Assembly (NCBI GenBank): GCA_905221605.1
Contig: CAJNDS010002035.1
Span: 1-64,000, forward strand
DNA: 64,000 nucleotides
Origin: Symbiodinium natans
Lineage: Eukaryota; Sar; Dinophyceae; Suessiales; Symbiodiniaceae
Direction of reading: 5' to 3'
The notes beneath the pieces are model-generated. The model ran no database searches. It was not told the DNA's origin and was given only the letters and a program-made list of their open reading frames with translations. The position numbers and the translations under genes were made by a program. How positions within the stretch are numbered: position 1 is the first letter of the stretch; the number at the start of each line of letters is the position of its first letter. Positions 31,786 to 43,000 of this stretch are shown here, piece by piece.

Positions 31786-31933
31786 GCTGCTGCTGCTGCT
31801 CTTTCAAGCAAAGATTGACACATTAAATCATTCTTGGCTCATATTTCGTCATTCTCAATATTATTGAAAATAATAGATTTATTTGTTGTGTCATTTTTGC
31901 AATGGAGTAACTGCACGCGCACGCGCACGAGCA

Positions 31934-31964
<31 letters not shown>

Positions 31965-32099
31965 TTTTTGTTTTAGTGCTCCACTGGGACCTGTAGTGGA
32001 TGCTGTTCCGGAAATGGATATGCTCGAACAGTAGACAAACTCGTGAGTGATGAAATAGAAAGGTCGCGAATGAAGCGTTATGTGATATATCACCCTACA

Positions 32100-32420
32100 C
32101 ACACGAAAAGAGTGCGTTAACATGCTCTGCTTACATGCTCTCAAGACGTCAACATGCTCAGACGTGAAAACATGCTCAATCATGTGCGCTCTGGACGTTG
32201 ACATGCTCTGACATGAAGACATGTTCAAGCACTCATGTTTGGCAAAACCCACTGACATCACTGTGACATGTTGGAATGCACATCACTTCAATTGTTCATG
32301 ACATGCTCCGAACGTTCCCGAACCTGCTTGATGTTCTCGTCCGTGCTCATGCATGATCCATCCGCATGCTCATGCAGGTATGCTCATGAAAGTATGCTCT
32401 GCTGCGACACTACCGCGACT
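32100..32420 (+). repeat. ACATGCTC-type dispersed short repeats
   Basis: At least ten occurrences of CATGCTC or its close variants, separated by 5-30 bp of unrelated sequence. Irregular spacing; no coding sense. Confidence 0.7.
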
Positions 32421-32454
32421 CAACAAACTGCACCACCGAACATCCAATTTTTTT

Positions 32455-32765
32455 TTTGGACTGACGCCTCTTTACTACATCAGTAGCACAGTAGGCCGGT
32501 CTTGTTGGGCTCGACGTAAAGGGTGAAACAAAGTCAGCGCACACAATCCGCCAGACACACCAAGCAACCACCAAGCCAACAAACACCAAAGAAACAAAGC
32601 GAGCAATCGCGCTGAACTACTAGATACCCCACGGACTCAGTACTCGAAGTCGTCAATGAAGTCCCGGTTCACAAGGAAGCACAGAGCTTGTGGGGGAATC
32701 GCAAATTGCGACATTGCCAGATTCTCAAAACCACCATCATGTAGCCACTGGTGCGACAGCGGTTA
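32455..32765 (+). repeat. Dispersed repeat family, copy 1
   Basis: Shares long near-identical blocks with 53230-53475, including the stretch around CAGTAGGCCGGTCTTGTTGG and the stretch around AAATTGCGACA(T/C)TGCCAG. This copy has an extra internal segment of about 65 bp. A partial relative of the second block occurs at 33960-34015. Confidence 0.85.
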
Positions 32766-32884
32766 TTCAAACCGAGGTCATCAGAAGAGGTTCGGATCAC
32801 GTACTCGTTGTCAAGGACAGACAACCGACACTCAATGGCGAAAGGATGTTGCAAGTCAGACTCCCTAGGGGTGATGAAAGATGT

Positions 32885-33425
32885 GCATATGCCCCATGGT
32901 GGTCAGCCAGTGGGGACTTAACAGCAAGAACAATCAAGGCAAGACCGGCCCAGGGCACTCCATGGTGGTCAGCCAGTGGAGTAGCTCCGAGCTCTGGGTG
33001 CTCCATTCACCTTGGCGTACAAGTGCCCACCCAGAGAGGTGTCCGCGCCCGGCACAGGGGGCATATGCCCCATGGAGGTCAGCCAGTGGGGACTTTAACA
33101 GCAAGAACAATCAAGGCAAGACCGGCCCAGGGCACTCCATGGTGGTCAGCCAGTGGAGTAGCTCCGAGCTCTGGGTGCTCCATTCACCTTGGCGTACAAG
33201 TGCCCACCCAGAGAGGTGTCCGCGCCCGGCACAGGGGGCATATGCCATATGCCCCATGGAGGTCAGCCAGTGGGGACTTAACAGCAAGAACAATCAAAGC
33301 AGGACCGGCCCAGGGCACTCCATGGTGGTCAGCCAGTGGAGTAGCTCCGAGCACAGAATTCTCCAGTCAACCTGGCGTACAAGTGCCCACCAGAGAGGTG
33401 CCCGCGCACGGCCAGAGGGGGGGCG
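32885..33425 (+). repeat. Tandem repeat, period 176-184 bp, three copies
   Basis: Units anchored at 32891, 33067 and 33251. Each holds two copies of CATGG(T/A)GGTCAGCCAGTGG about 67 bp apart. Units 1 and 2 are almost identical; unit 3 diverges at its right end. The 270- and 183-codon ORFs are repeat translations. Confidence 0.9.
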
Positions 33426-33479
33426 AGAGTAGCTGCAGCTACCGATTCCACGGGGAGAGTCCACAGCGAGTTACCAAAC

Positions 33480-35060
33480 CCTTAACGCCACAGGGTTTAT
33501 AATAACAACGAGGAACCTCCCAGTCCAGGCATCTCACACAAGGCCACGCAACCTTGGCGCTGGCCTGCGCATCGGCACGCATCAGGTCCCTCCAAACCCA
33601 AACCCGCGAGGTACGTCGGTAAGGAGATGGGAGGGCTCACATCACATTGGTGCCGAAGTGCAAGGATCTCCATGGTATTGCTACTTTGATCCAATCAGAG
33701 CCTTCAGGTAACATCCACGCGGGCGGGGAGCCCACTTGCCCTGCCGCAGGCCAAGCTCAGACGAGGGTGACCCTCTAGAGTCTCAAGAGGGCCAGGTTGT
33801 TCTACAAGTGGGGAATGGCTCCCTGCCAAGTCAGCGGGTGCATAATCTCCACGTAGAAGTGTCCACAGCCAGCGCGCCGAACTGCTAGGTCACCCTGTGC
33901 ACTCAGTACTCGAAATCGTCGAAGAGGCCGGGAGCACACATGTAGCACCGAGTGCGCAGGTGCGTCGCAAAATGCGACGTTGCCAGATTCACAAAACCAC
34001 CATCATGCAGCCACCGATGCGAATACATTCAGCACCAGCCAAGGCCGTTCACGAGAAGGTTCACAAGTCCGCCATCACAGGTGGGGCATAGTCGTGCCTT
34101 GGCACGGGACGTTGCAGGTGTCAACCTTCTTGATCCGAAGTATAAAGTTGCCCCATGGTGGTCAGCCAGTGGGGACTTAACGGCAAGAACAAAGGGTAGG
34201 ACCAGCCCAGAGCACTCCATGGTGGTCAGCCAGTGGAGCCTCTCCCCAGTCGAAACTTCGCACTCAAGGCCAAGCAACTATCTCCTTGGCCGGTGAGGGT
34301 TGAGGGTTCAATAACCAGAATCAGACCCTCCATGCCCAAACCGACAGACGTCGGCGAGGAGATGTGAGGGCTCACATCATGCTTGGCCACCTACCGATGG
34401 GGAGGTAGTATGGCTGCTTGGACGCAAGCAGAGATATACACCCAAGCAGGCAGAGAACCCCGCAGCAACCCAAGCACAGGCGAGAATGGCTCTTGTGAAG
34501 GCCAGGTTGTCCACAGGTGCTCGATGGCACATTGCCAGAAAAGTGGAAACCTGATCTCCGCGTAGAAGTGTCCACAGCCCAGAAGCAGCATCCCCTAGCT
34601 GGTCTCTCCCAATTGGCATGACGCCGTTGTACGACAAGGGGGTGTCACCGTCCAGACGAGAGATGGTCAACACTCAAGTCCGAGGAGTTCACACACGGTC
34701 GTAGCACATAGAAGCGGGCAACCTGCCCACCTAGAGGGGGCAGAGGAAAGGAAGATTGGCCGTTTTACCGATGACAAAGCTGGAACATCCAGGCCGGACC
34801 GGTCCAGGGTAGTCCGTGGCAGATGGCCAGTGGAGCAACCACGAAAGAAAGGCCCCCCCTTCCCACAGGCACACCGCGGAGCCGACCCAGAAGGGTGTTC
34901 ACAGCTGCAAGCTGTAAGCACACAGACGACAAGCACGATCCAATCCGTGGCAGAGACTGCGAGAGGGTTGCCAAACCAAGAGTATCCCGAGGTAGTCTTG
35001 CGGCATGTATCGGCGAGGAGATGTGAGGGCTCACATCACGCTAGGCAGCATGCCATGAAA
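33480..35060 (+). repeat. Diverged higher-order copies of the same repeat family
   Basis: Blocks recur at about 650-700-bp spacing. GTCGG(T/C)(A/G)AGGAGATG(T/G)GAGGGCTCACATCA occurs near 33614, 34351 and 35009. The CATGGTGGTCAGCCAGTGG block recurs at 34154 and 34218, and the TCGGTACGA-adjacent block near 33897. No gene seen. Confidence 0.75.
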
Positions 35061-35064
35061 GGAC

Positions 35065-36482
35065 TCAATGGTGCGCTCGCATGGCGTCAGTCGGAGCCCT
35101 CAGATGACAGTTTGCTGTCTCTTGCCAGGAGCCATCCCAGTCCGGACGCCGGGAGCGATGGCCAGCTGAGGTGGCATGGGAACGCTTCCCGGTACGGCTG
35201 GGCATGACCTGCATTGGAGGCAGCTCTTGCTCATCAACCCCCCACTCAGAGATGCCGTCCGGAATGGGGATACGCATGTATCTTGTCATTGAGGTTTGGG
35301 CCGCGAGCCACATCACCCGGACAGCTTCCTGGATTTGCCTGTACTGCACAACACCTTCGTCCTTATACTGAAAGGGGAAGGAGGTAACTGCAGCACGCAG
35401 GGCCGAAGGATCAGGGTCCTTGGGGGTGCCATGACAGTACATCCTAAACCAGAAGCGTTGAGTCGCTGCTTGGTTGGATGTTTGGCTCGCATGAGCCCCT
35501 TAATGGCAGCCCAATGAGCAGTGGCTGCGTCATACCACGCATTTTGGGGACGTTGGGGCCCATGCTTGGTGGGTGTGGTGCTGATCTCTTTCCAATGCGC
35601 ATCAAAGATGACTGGCAGCCGGAAAGGCGCGGAGACATCCACTTCTCGCAAAGCTGCAAGGTCAGTGGTTCGCAGCTCCGAGAAGCGCCAATCATTCACC
35701 TGTGCCTCGGATTCGTCCTCCGCGTCTGACATGTCATCCATCGGGCAGGGAGAGTCTTCGGTTTCGGAAGAGATGCTGACGACCTCCGGTGAGGTTGCTG
35801 CAGTGTTCGCTTCCACAGGCGCAGCACAGGGCGAGGAGAGCAAGCACTCTAGGGGCAACACTCGCCGTAGAAAAACAGCCATTCTGTGAGAAGTGTCAGG
35901 CCATTCCAAGTTAAAAACTGACCAAAAATGTTCAATGTTTTGGTTGGCCACCGAGGCCGCAAGAGCAAGCCGGATGGCGTCAAGGAAATTGGCAGGGGGG
36001 AGGTCCGGCCTAAATTCTTGATAGTGCCTTTGCCCAAGTGTCTGTGTGCCCTGCAGCGTGATGCCTAGGAACGTATTCAGGCTGGGCTGGGCAAGTCTGG
36101 CCGTTTCCACGTCCGTGTGCTTAGCAGCTGCGGCCCATGCCGGAGGCTTGGCCAGTGACTTGTGGCAGTCCACTGCGCGCGTCCATCACATATATGGTAG
36201 TAGGGCACGTGGGACACCGATAAGCGCGGCCAGCCAAGAAGCTGCAGGCGGCACATTGATCTGCAGGTCAGTAATTTTATTGTCAGATTCAGGAAAACCA
36301 ATAACAGGGCAGCCCTGCCGTACGCTCCAGGGGACCTTTTTGGTGGGACTCGAATGCGACAGAAGTGCACCCAGCCAATAATCTGGGTCAGCGTAGCTGA
36401 GCATTGCAGGAAAACTGGCATTGATGACACTCGGCAAGTCCGACACCGCAGAGAAAAGATCCGCGATGTACTGCGCTGTGGT
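35065..36482 (-). pseudogene. Frameshifted coding-like sequence, function unknown
   Basis: Three minus-strand frames with protein-like composition follow one another: 36548-36186 (120 codons, partly inside the LTR), 36173-35313 (286 codons) and 35442-35065 (125 codons). Natural continuation appears to switch frame near 36180 and near 35445. The middle piece contains NTFLGITLQGTQTLG, IEHFWSVFNLEWPD and an acidic Ser/Asp/Glu tract. No domain was recognised. It may be an old gene or retroelement remnant, and its upstream part may lie beyond the copia insertion at 45945-46186. Confidence 0.4.
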
Positions 36483-36487
36483 AAGAA
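36483..36487. repeat. Target-site duplication, left copy (AAGAA)
   Basis: AAGAA directly abuts the left LTR and is repeated at 45940-45944 right after the other LTR. Five bases is the usual size for copia-type integrases. Confidence 0.9.
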
Positions 36488-36886
36488 TGTGAAAACACAG
36501 CAGCAGCGCGCTGAACCCTCTTTTTCTCACGACTTGAGCCAAAGTCATAAGCCGGAGGCTTCGTCAGTGAAACTCTTTACACACAGGTGAAAACTCTGCT
36601 CTGCCACGTGTTCTCCACAGCCACAAAACAAACTCAAACGTCAGTGGGAGTTCTCGGGACCTACCCAACTACACCTAAAGCAAGCAAAAACGTGTACAGT
36701 CACTCCTACAGCTTTCAGACACACATCCCTACAACTCAAGCAATTCAAAAGGCTTTCCCACTTAAAGCAGCACTCCCGTCGAGCCTCCAAGGCACAACTA
36801 CGGAGTTCCTCCAACTACACACACACAACTCTGAGCCAGCATGCAGGACAACAAAGTTAACATGTCCTTAGACAGGAACTTTCACA
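36488..36886 (-). repeat. Copia LTR (3' LTR of the element), 399 bp
   Basis: Starts TGTGAAA and ends TTTCACA on the plus strand, a short terminal inverted repeat with TG...CA ends. By eye it is identical to 45541-45939 over the full 399 bp. An identical 94-codon ORF in both LTRs is a by-product. Confidence 0.97.
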
Positions 36887-36895
36887 CCCCCGCTT
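36887..36895 (-). promoter_or_regulatory. Polypurine tract (plus-strand primer)
   Basis: On the element strand AAGCGGGGG lies directly against the 3' LTR, the expected site for plus-strand priming. Confidence 0.75.
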
Positions 36896-37001
36896 GGACT
36901 GTAATGCCTCAGAGCCACGCACTTCTTCACAGCTCGGTGTTTCCAGTGCTTAAACATCTCATCCCAGGCAAAGTCCGAAAGCGAGCACTCCTACTGCCGA
37001 C

Positions 37002-40000
37002 CTAAGAAGGTGTTCCTACAAGACCTAACGTGACTTTCGCAGCACGCAAAAGAGCTCTACCCAGTTTAGTCGGATAGATACCTGTTTCTTCGACACTAGC
37101 AAGTGAAACATGCTGATGACTTTTGTCACAGGGCTTTCCAGAGAAGATTTCACTCCACTCCTCTCGGTTTGTAGCAAAGAACCACCGCTTAAAGACCCCG
37201 TCGAAGGCACAACGGTCCACAACCCTTCCAAAGTTCAGACCAAGGCGCTTCTTTTCTTTCAGATAACTTTCCTCCTTCCAAAGACCACAGTTCTTTGGCC
37301 ATTCCTGGGTAACCAGGATCTCTTTGCAGCGGTCCTCCAGAAGTCGTCCTAAAGCTTTCCAAGAGGCAACATGCTTCTTGACCTGCTCTCGCCACCGATG
37401 TCGAAACTTCGGTCGATGCCAGTTCTTAAAGCGGTAGCTACATCCAGCGGTACACGGGGAAGCTATGTGGACATAGATCTGGGGCGGTTTCCTACTCAAC
37501 AGACACAGCAAGACCTCTCCTAGAAACATTTGAGTACTCTTGCTTAAGAAGTCTTCTTTCTCAGTTATGCCAATATATGCTACTCGGTCACGAGCACACG
37601 CTCGGCACAACGCACTGTCCGTTGAACAAAACACCTCGATCACAAGCAGAGGAACAGATCCCAACGCAAGGTCTCTTGCCACTGGCTCGTACTTCGCCAG
37701 GTTTGTCGGGATTTTCTCAAGCTTTTCACATACTTCTTCAAGTTCTTCCATTCGTTCACGAAGGTGTTCAGGAACTACAAGACCCTGAAGGTCTTCTTCA
37801 CACACTCTTTCCAGTCCACACGCAACCAGCAAATGCTCAAGCAACAACTCCTCAGGAGATTTCGTCAGTCCATCGGCTGGATTCCGTTCTCCACTGATGA
37901 AGCTTAGAATCAGCCTTTCCAGGTGGACTAGCTCTTGAAGATAGCGATGACGAAGCTCCAGGTGCCGAACACGGCGTAACAACCCCGTCATTTTGCTAAT
38001 CGACAAAGCGGCTTCCGAATCCGAAGCCAGGTGAATCGGAAACTCACCGGTCTCTCCTTTGGGCATTCCATACAGGAGCGTTTCCATGAGCAAAGACAAG
38101 TACACCGACTCTTTGGCTGCCTCAGTCAGGGCTGCCAATTCGGCCTCCGCCGAACTCAACGCGGTCACCGACTGTTTCCGCGAGAAAGTTTTGATCATGA
38201 TGCCATGCCACTTCACAATGGCACCAGACACAGAGCAAATGTTCCATGACGCATCCACAAAGCCAGAGAGCATGGTTTCCGAAGCGCAGCAAGGATACTC
38301 AAACGCTTCTGCCGAAAATCGCTGAAGGTACTCAGGCAAAGCCATCACCCAACGAACCACGCGTCTCAAGCAAGCTTCTGCCTGGCTATCTGGGTCACTC
38401 TGATACCGGCCCAGAAATCCTACCGGGTAGGACAAATGCGGCAACGTCAGGCTTGCCCACATCAACTTACCAAGCACACGTCTATAGCGTTCATACGCCT
38501 CAGTGCTGATAGGTGTTCCAGCCTCCTTCTTCCGGTACTCCCTCTCGAGGTTTCCCAGCACTGGTTTCACACCTTTTCCGCTAATGCCAAACTCTTCTCC
38601 AAGCGACTTCAAGTACCCCGGCTTCAGGCCAAAGAACACAGGCCCGTGCTCAGTGGTTCGGGCGATCACTCGACCCAAGAACTCGAGCTGCCCAGTCTTG
38701 CCAGGTTCTAGAAGCCCTGTCTGCTTCATTTTATAGATCTTCGCTAGCTTAGCGTACAGATCCTTGGCAACTGGCGGATTCTGGGAAAAGATGATGAGAT
38801 CGTCAACATACACTAACACCAAGGTCAGCGCACCATCCTTCTCAAGCCGGTGATGCACAGTAGGGTCGGCAGTCTCACCAAACCCAAACTGCTTACGCAG
38901 CGTGCTTGTAAACTCTAGGTACCAGCTCAGTGGTCCTACTCTCAAGCCATTCATGGCTTTGTGTAGCTGCGCAAACAGCGGCTTGTTCTCCTCATCATAC
39001 ATCCCATTCGGAAACCGGATACACTCTACTCCCTGCACAGGCGCTTGCATGAAGGCAACGCTCACATCTGCTGACAACAAGGTGCCACCTCTGACAGCAT
39101 GAATAGCAAGGACACCCCTCAAGGCTTCCAAAGACGTGGTGGGGGAATATATCCCGTCAGCTAGAGGATTGGATCCAAATGCATAGTCTCTCACAACAAG
39201 ACGAGCACGAACTCGTTCAGGGTTCGTGGCCGACGGTTTCGAAGTCAGAACCCACCTAGTCGTATGGATTCTTCGTGTAGCTCGTTTACGGGCCTCAGCT
39301 TCTCCTATAATCGTAGCTACACCAAAAGCATCAAGTTCTGAGAGCTCGAGTCTCATACCTTCTTCAAGATGCTTACGAGGCAAAACCTTGCCAGAAACTT
39401 CGCAAACCGCATTGTCCGGGACATGGACCCAAATCTTCTTTCCACCAAACTTCATACGGAACCACTCTTTGACATCATCTCCCTTACGGATTTTTGTCGT
39501 TACTCTCAAGTCAGGCCCATCAAAGAGTTGCCTAAGGCCATGCTCATAGAGCCACGTCAGGCCCTCTTCCATGGCATCGTCTTCTCCTGGATCCATAGGA
39601 GCGTCGAGGTCCTCAAGACCTACGCCTCCGGGAGGCTCAACCTCCATGCCTGTTTCTTCAGGCACGTCCGAAAAATCCGGAGAATACCCATCCAACTCTC
39701 CTTCTTCTTCCATTGCTTCAGGGCCCTCAAGAGCAGGTGGTTCGGTGCGTTCAACAGGAAACTCAAGACTTCCTTCAGGGATATTTGGGGAATCAAGCGG
39801 AAGACTCGGACCATCGATTGGAACATCGAACTTGATGGGTCTTTCAGGGTCTTCCTTATTACCTCGAAGGTCACGCAAAGCAGCTTTGTCAAACTCCACT
39901 GGATCTTTGGCACGAAAAGAGCTGAAGATTTCCAAAAAAGGGGGCTTTCCAATACCTATTGGAACAAAGACTCGAATCCCAGAGCCATTAGCACCGTGAG

Positions 40001-43000
40001 GTCCTACATAGAGTGCCCTCACCAAGCGCTTTCCGCGGTGCTCTGGGTAGTCCTTCTGAGGCTTCCCAAAACCCACAACCCCAAACTCACAGCTCTTCAC
40101 TGGCTGAACTGTCGACCCACGTAGTCTCTCCAACGGCGTGCTGTGTTCCTTGGACACATGAAACAAGTTATGCATCCTCACAGAGTACCTCATGGCCTCA
40201 ACAAACAGATGGCTCCCTAGAGGCAACTTTTCACCTACACGCTCTTCTAAGCCCAGCCAAACAGACCAGAACGCTTCTTTCACAAGGCAAACATGGCGTT
40301 CAACGATGCCCTTCGCTTGAGGTCTGTTTATCGCGAACGGGACCCAGTGCATTGACCTCCCCCCGAATGTCCGGTGTTTCGCTGCATTGCGGAAAACACT
40401 CTCGAGGAGATTTTCTTGGTCCCCGTGGACAACAATGTCCAATCCACTCAATCCCATTTCCGTAAAGGCTTTGCAAACCGATACAGCGGGCACTTCATCC
40501 TCAGGTCCTAAGACCACGGTATGTATGTACCCCGACACCACATGAACCATGAGAAGGAAACGAACATTCTTTCCGAAAAATCCAAAGTCGACTTGCAACT
40601 CTCCGGGTCCGTGGTGGTGTTTCATGTGCTTCCTACGAGCCGGCACTCTCCCTCTAGCGCTTTGACATGTGTCACAGCAACTAAGATAAGGTTGGTGGCC
40701 CTTATTTCGGTGCGCCTTCAGCCGCTCCGAGGTCAAATAGACCGGAACCTCAGGATCCAGAGCATCGCTCACCACCTCCGGGGAACTCAGGGCACCCGGT
40801 TCACCTGAGGGAACATTCTCCACACGGGGTTTCTTTCGAACATCGGAGGGCCTAGGGGGTTCACTTCCGCTGGGTTTCGCAAGTTCAGCTTCCAACGGAT
40901 CAGGAATCAACTCTTCCTCCGACTCCGAATTCACAACAACCGGGGTCGGCAAACCAGCAAGCATACGCAGGGCCTCAGAACGTGCCACGGCCTTCTTTTG
41001 CTCGGACCCCCGCAGGGACCCAAGCCCACACAAGGCCCACTTCTTCAAGGCACGCCAACGTTTCATCATTGGCCCTTTTGCTTCCTCGCCCGTAGGCTCA
41101 GCTTTCAACTCACAAGCAAGCACGCCACGCAAAAACAACAGGCGGCGCACAACACTCCAAGACCTACGTGGCACACGTCCTACCAAAGTTACACGCACAA
41201 ACTTCAGCCTACTCCTACGGCGCACACTCAAAAGCTTCACGCACCTACGCAGCCAACCTCTGAAAACCAAACCCAGAACCAACCCTAAAGCCAAGGCACT
41301 GCTTCCTTTCCATGAAGACCTGGGCACAGAGGGACAGTGTGCAGACCCATTCGCGGCAGGCAGGCTGCACTCACAGTCACCTACCAAGCACTCAAACGCT
41401 CCTACCCTACCTCCTAATGCACACAGCCAGTCTCCTACGGCAAACAGCAGGGCTTTCAGACCTACTCCTACCAATTTTGTGCATTGCGGCGAAGATCGGA
41501 GCAGCTCATGCCCGGCTTTTAAATTTAGGCCCTCAGGGCCCATACCCAAGCATATCAATCCATCTCGGAGCCAGAGTCTCCCACATCCGAATTGTCCATC
41601 GGTGGATTTGGAACCACCATACTCGTCTCTGCCGGCGGGGTCAAAGGAGAAGCGCTCCCCGGACTTCCAATGCCACCGACCATTGGCTCCATTGGGACCT
41701 CGGAACTCACGTCCATAGGGGTCCCAGGGGCACCGAATGCCTCCACGGGCGTCATCGGCATCTCGACCTCCATTGGAACCTCGCCCGCAAGCTCCCTCAA
41801 TGTATCTGGGTGCGGTGTCGATGGAGGAGGTAGAGGAGGCGGAGGTATAGGCAGGCTTGCTTCCATAGGCGTGCCTGGTGCCCAAGATGGAGGAGGTAGA
41901 GGAGGCGGAGTTAGAGGCATGCCTGCTTCCATAGGCGTGCCTGGTGCCGACGATGGAGCATAGGAAAAGACGGACGGCGTAAGCGGGGAAGGAGGGCTGA
42001 ACAGCAAGAAAGCCGGAGGCCCTGGTGGAAAAGCGGGGCCCGTCGACGATGATGGAGCCACCTCGGCTGTTGCAGCTCTCTTCATGTCGGCATGCAATCG
42101 AATCATTGCCTCGGCTTTTGCACGCGCTTGGTTGAGCAAAGCCCACCCCGAAGGAGGTGGAGCTGGAGCACTTTTGTGAAGAGGCGGTGCCGTGCCACCC
42201 GACGCGGATGGTGCAACATCCGGTATTATAGTTGGCGGTTGAGCAGCCAAAGTCACCCGGCGGTTGCTCTGGACGAGCACGTCCGCCAAAAGCGCTCTCA
42301 AGTCGGCAGCCGGCACACGCTCGACCTTGAGCTCGTTTGGCAGAATGCTTGCTAGCCCTGCCTCGAACAACTGGTATTGAGCAGGATGGCACCGCAACTC
42401 TCGAATCGCCTCCAGGTACAGAAGGAATTTCTTCAAGGTGAGCTGGATGCCAACCTGATTGTTGCGCCAGTACCCCCTTTGCTCGCATGGAAGGTGCGGT
42501 TGGCGGATGGTAGCAGTCACATCGGCGACTACCACCCCCATGGTGGTCAAAACATAGCCATACCTTGCATACTCTGCACGACGGTCGTGCTCTTCGACGA
42601 GGGTGTCCGTCAAAACCGACTGGTCCACCGTCGGAGCAGCAATGGCTCGCAGCTCGGCAATGAGCATAGGTTGCTTCACCGGAATGCCGCTTGTATTGAT
42701 CACCAACTCCTGTGTCTCCAACTCCCCAAGGCAGGCTGGAATCCCCAACAGCCGTTCGACCGAGCCAGGGGTCGAGGTAAAAAGGTCGATGTTTTGGAGA
42801 AGCTGCCTCGAAAGAGACAGCTGACCTTCCTCCTCGAAACGGTGCGCAAGACGAGCAATCATGCTCGTCGAAAAGGCTTCCACCTGGGCCACACTCCCAC
42901 TTTGGGAGTTCACAAGACAGAGCGGAGGCGAGGCTTCCGGAAGCTCCATCCTTTCCAAGGTCCCTTACAAAGGCTCCAGGCTTTGAGCAAAACACTCCTA

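Noticed and set aside
31332-31826. 164-codon Thr/Arg/Gln-rich ORF
   Set aside because: Encoded by the GGTCACAAC minisatellite.
32690-33502. 270- and 183-codon ORFs with repeated PWWSASG text
   Set aside because: They follow the 176-184-bp tandem repeat; the period is not constant in frame and the text changes frame between units.
36587-36871. 94-codon ORF repeated identically at 45640-45924
   Set aside because: It lies within the LTRs on the strand opposite to the element; identity reflects LTR identity, not coding selection.
39369-40124. Plus-strand 251-codon ORF and many others between 37 and 45.5 kb
   Set aside because: Antisense shadows of the copia polyprotein.
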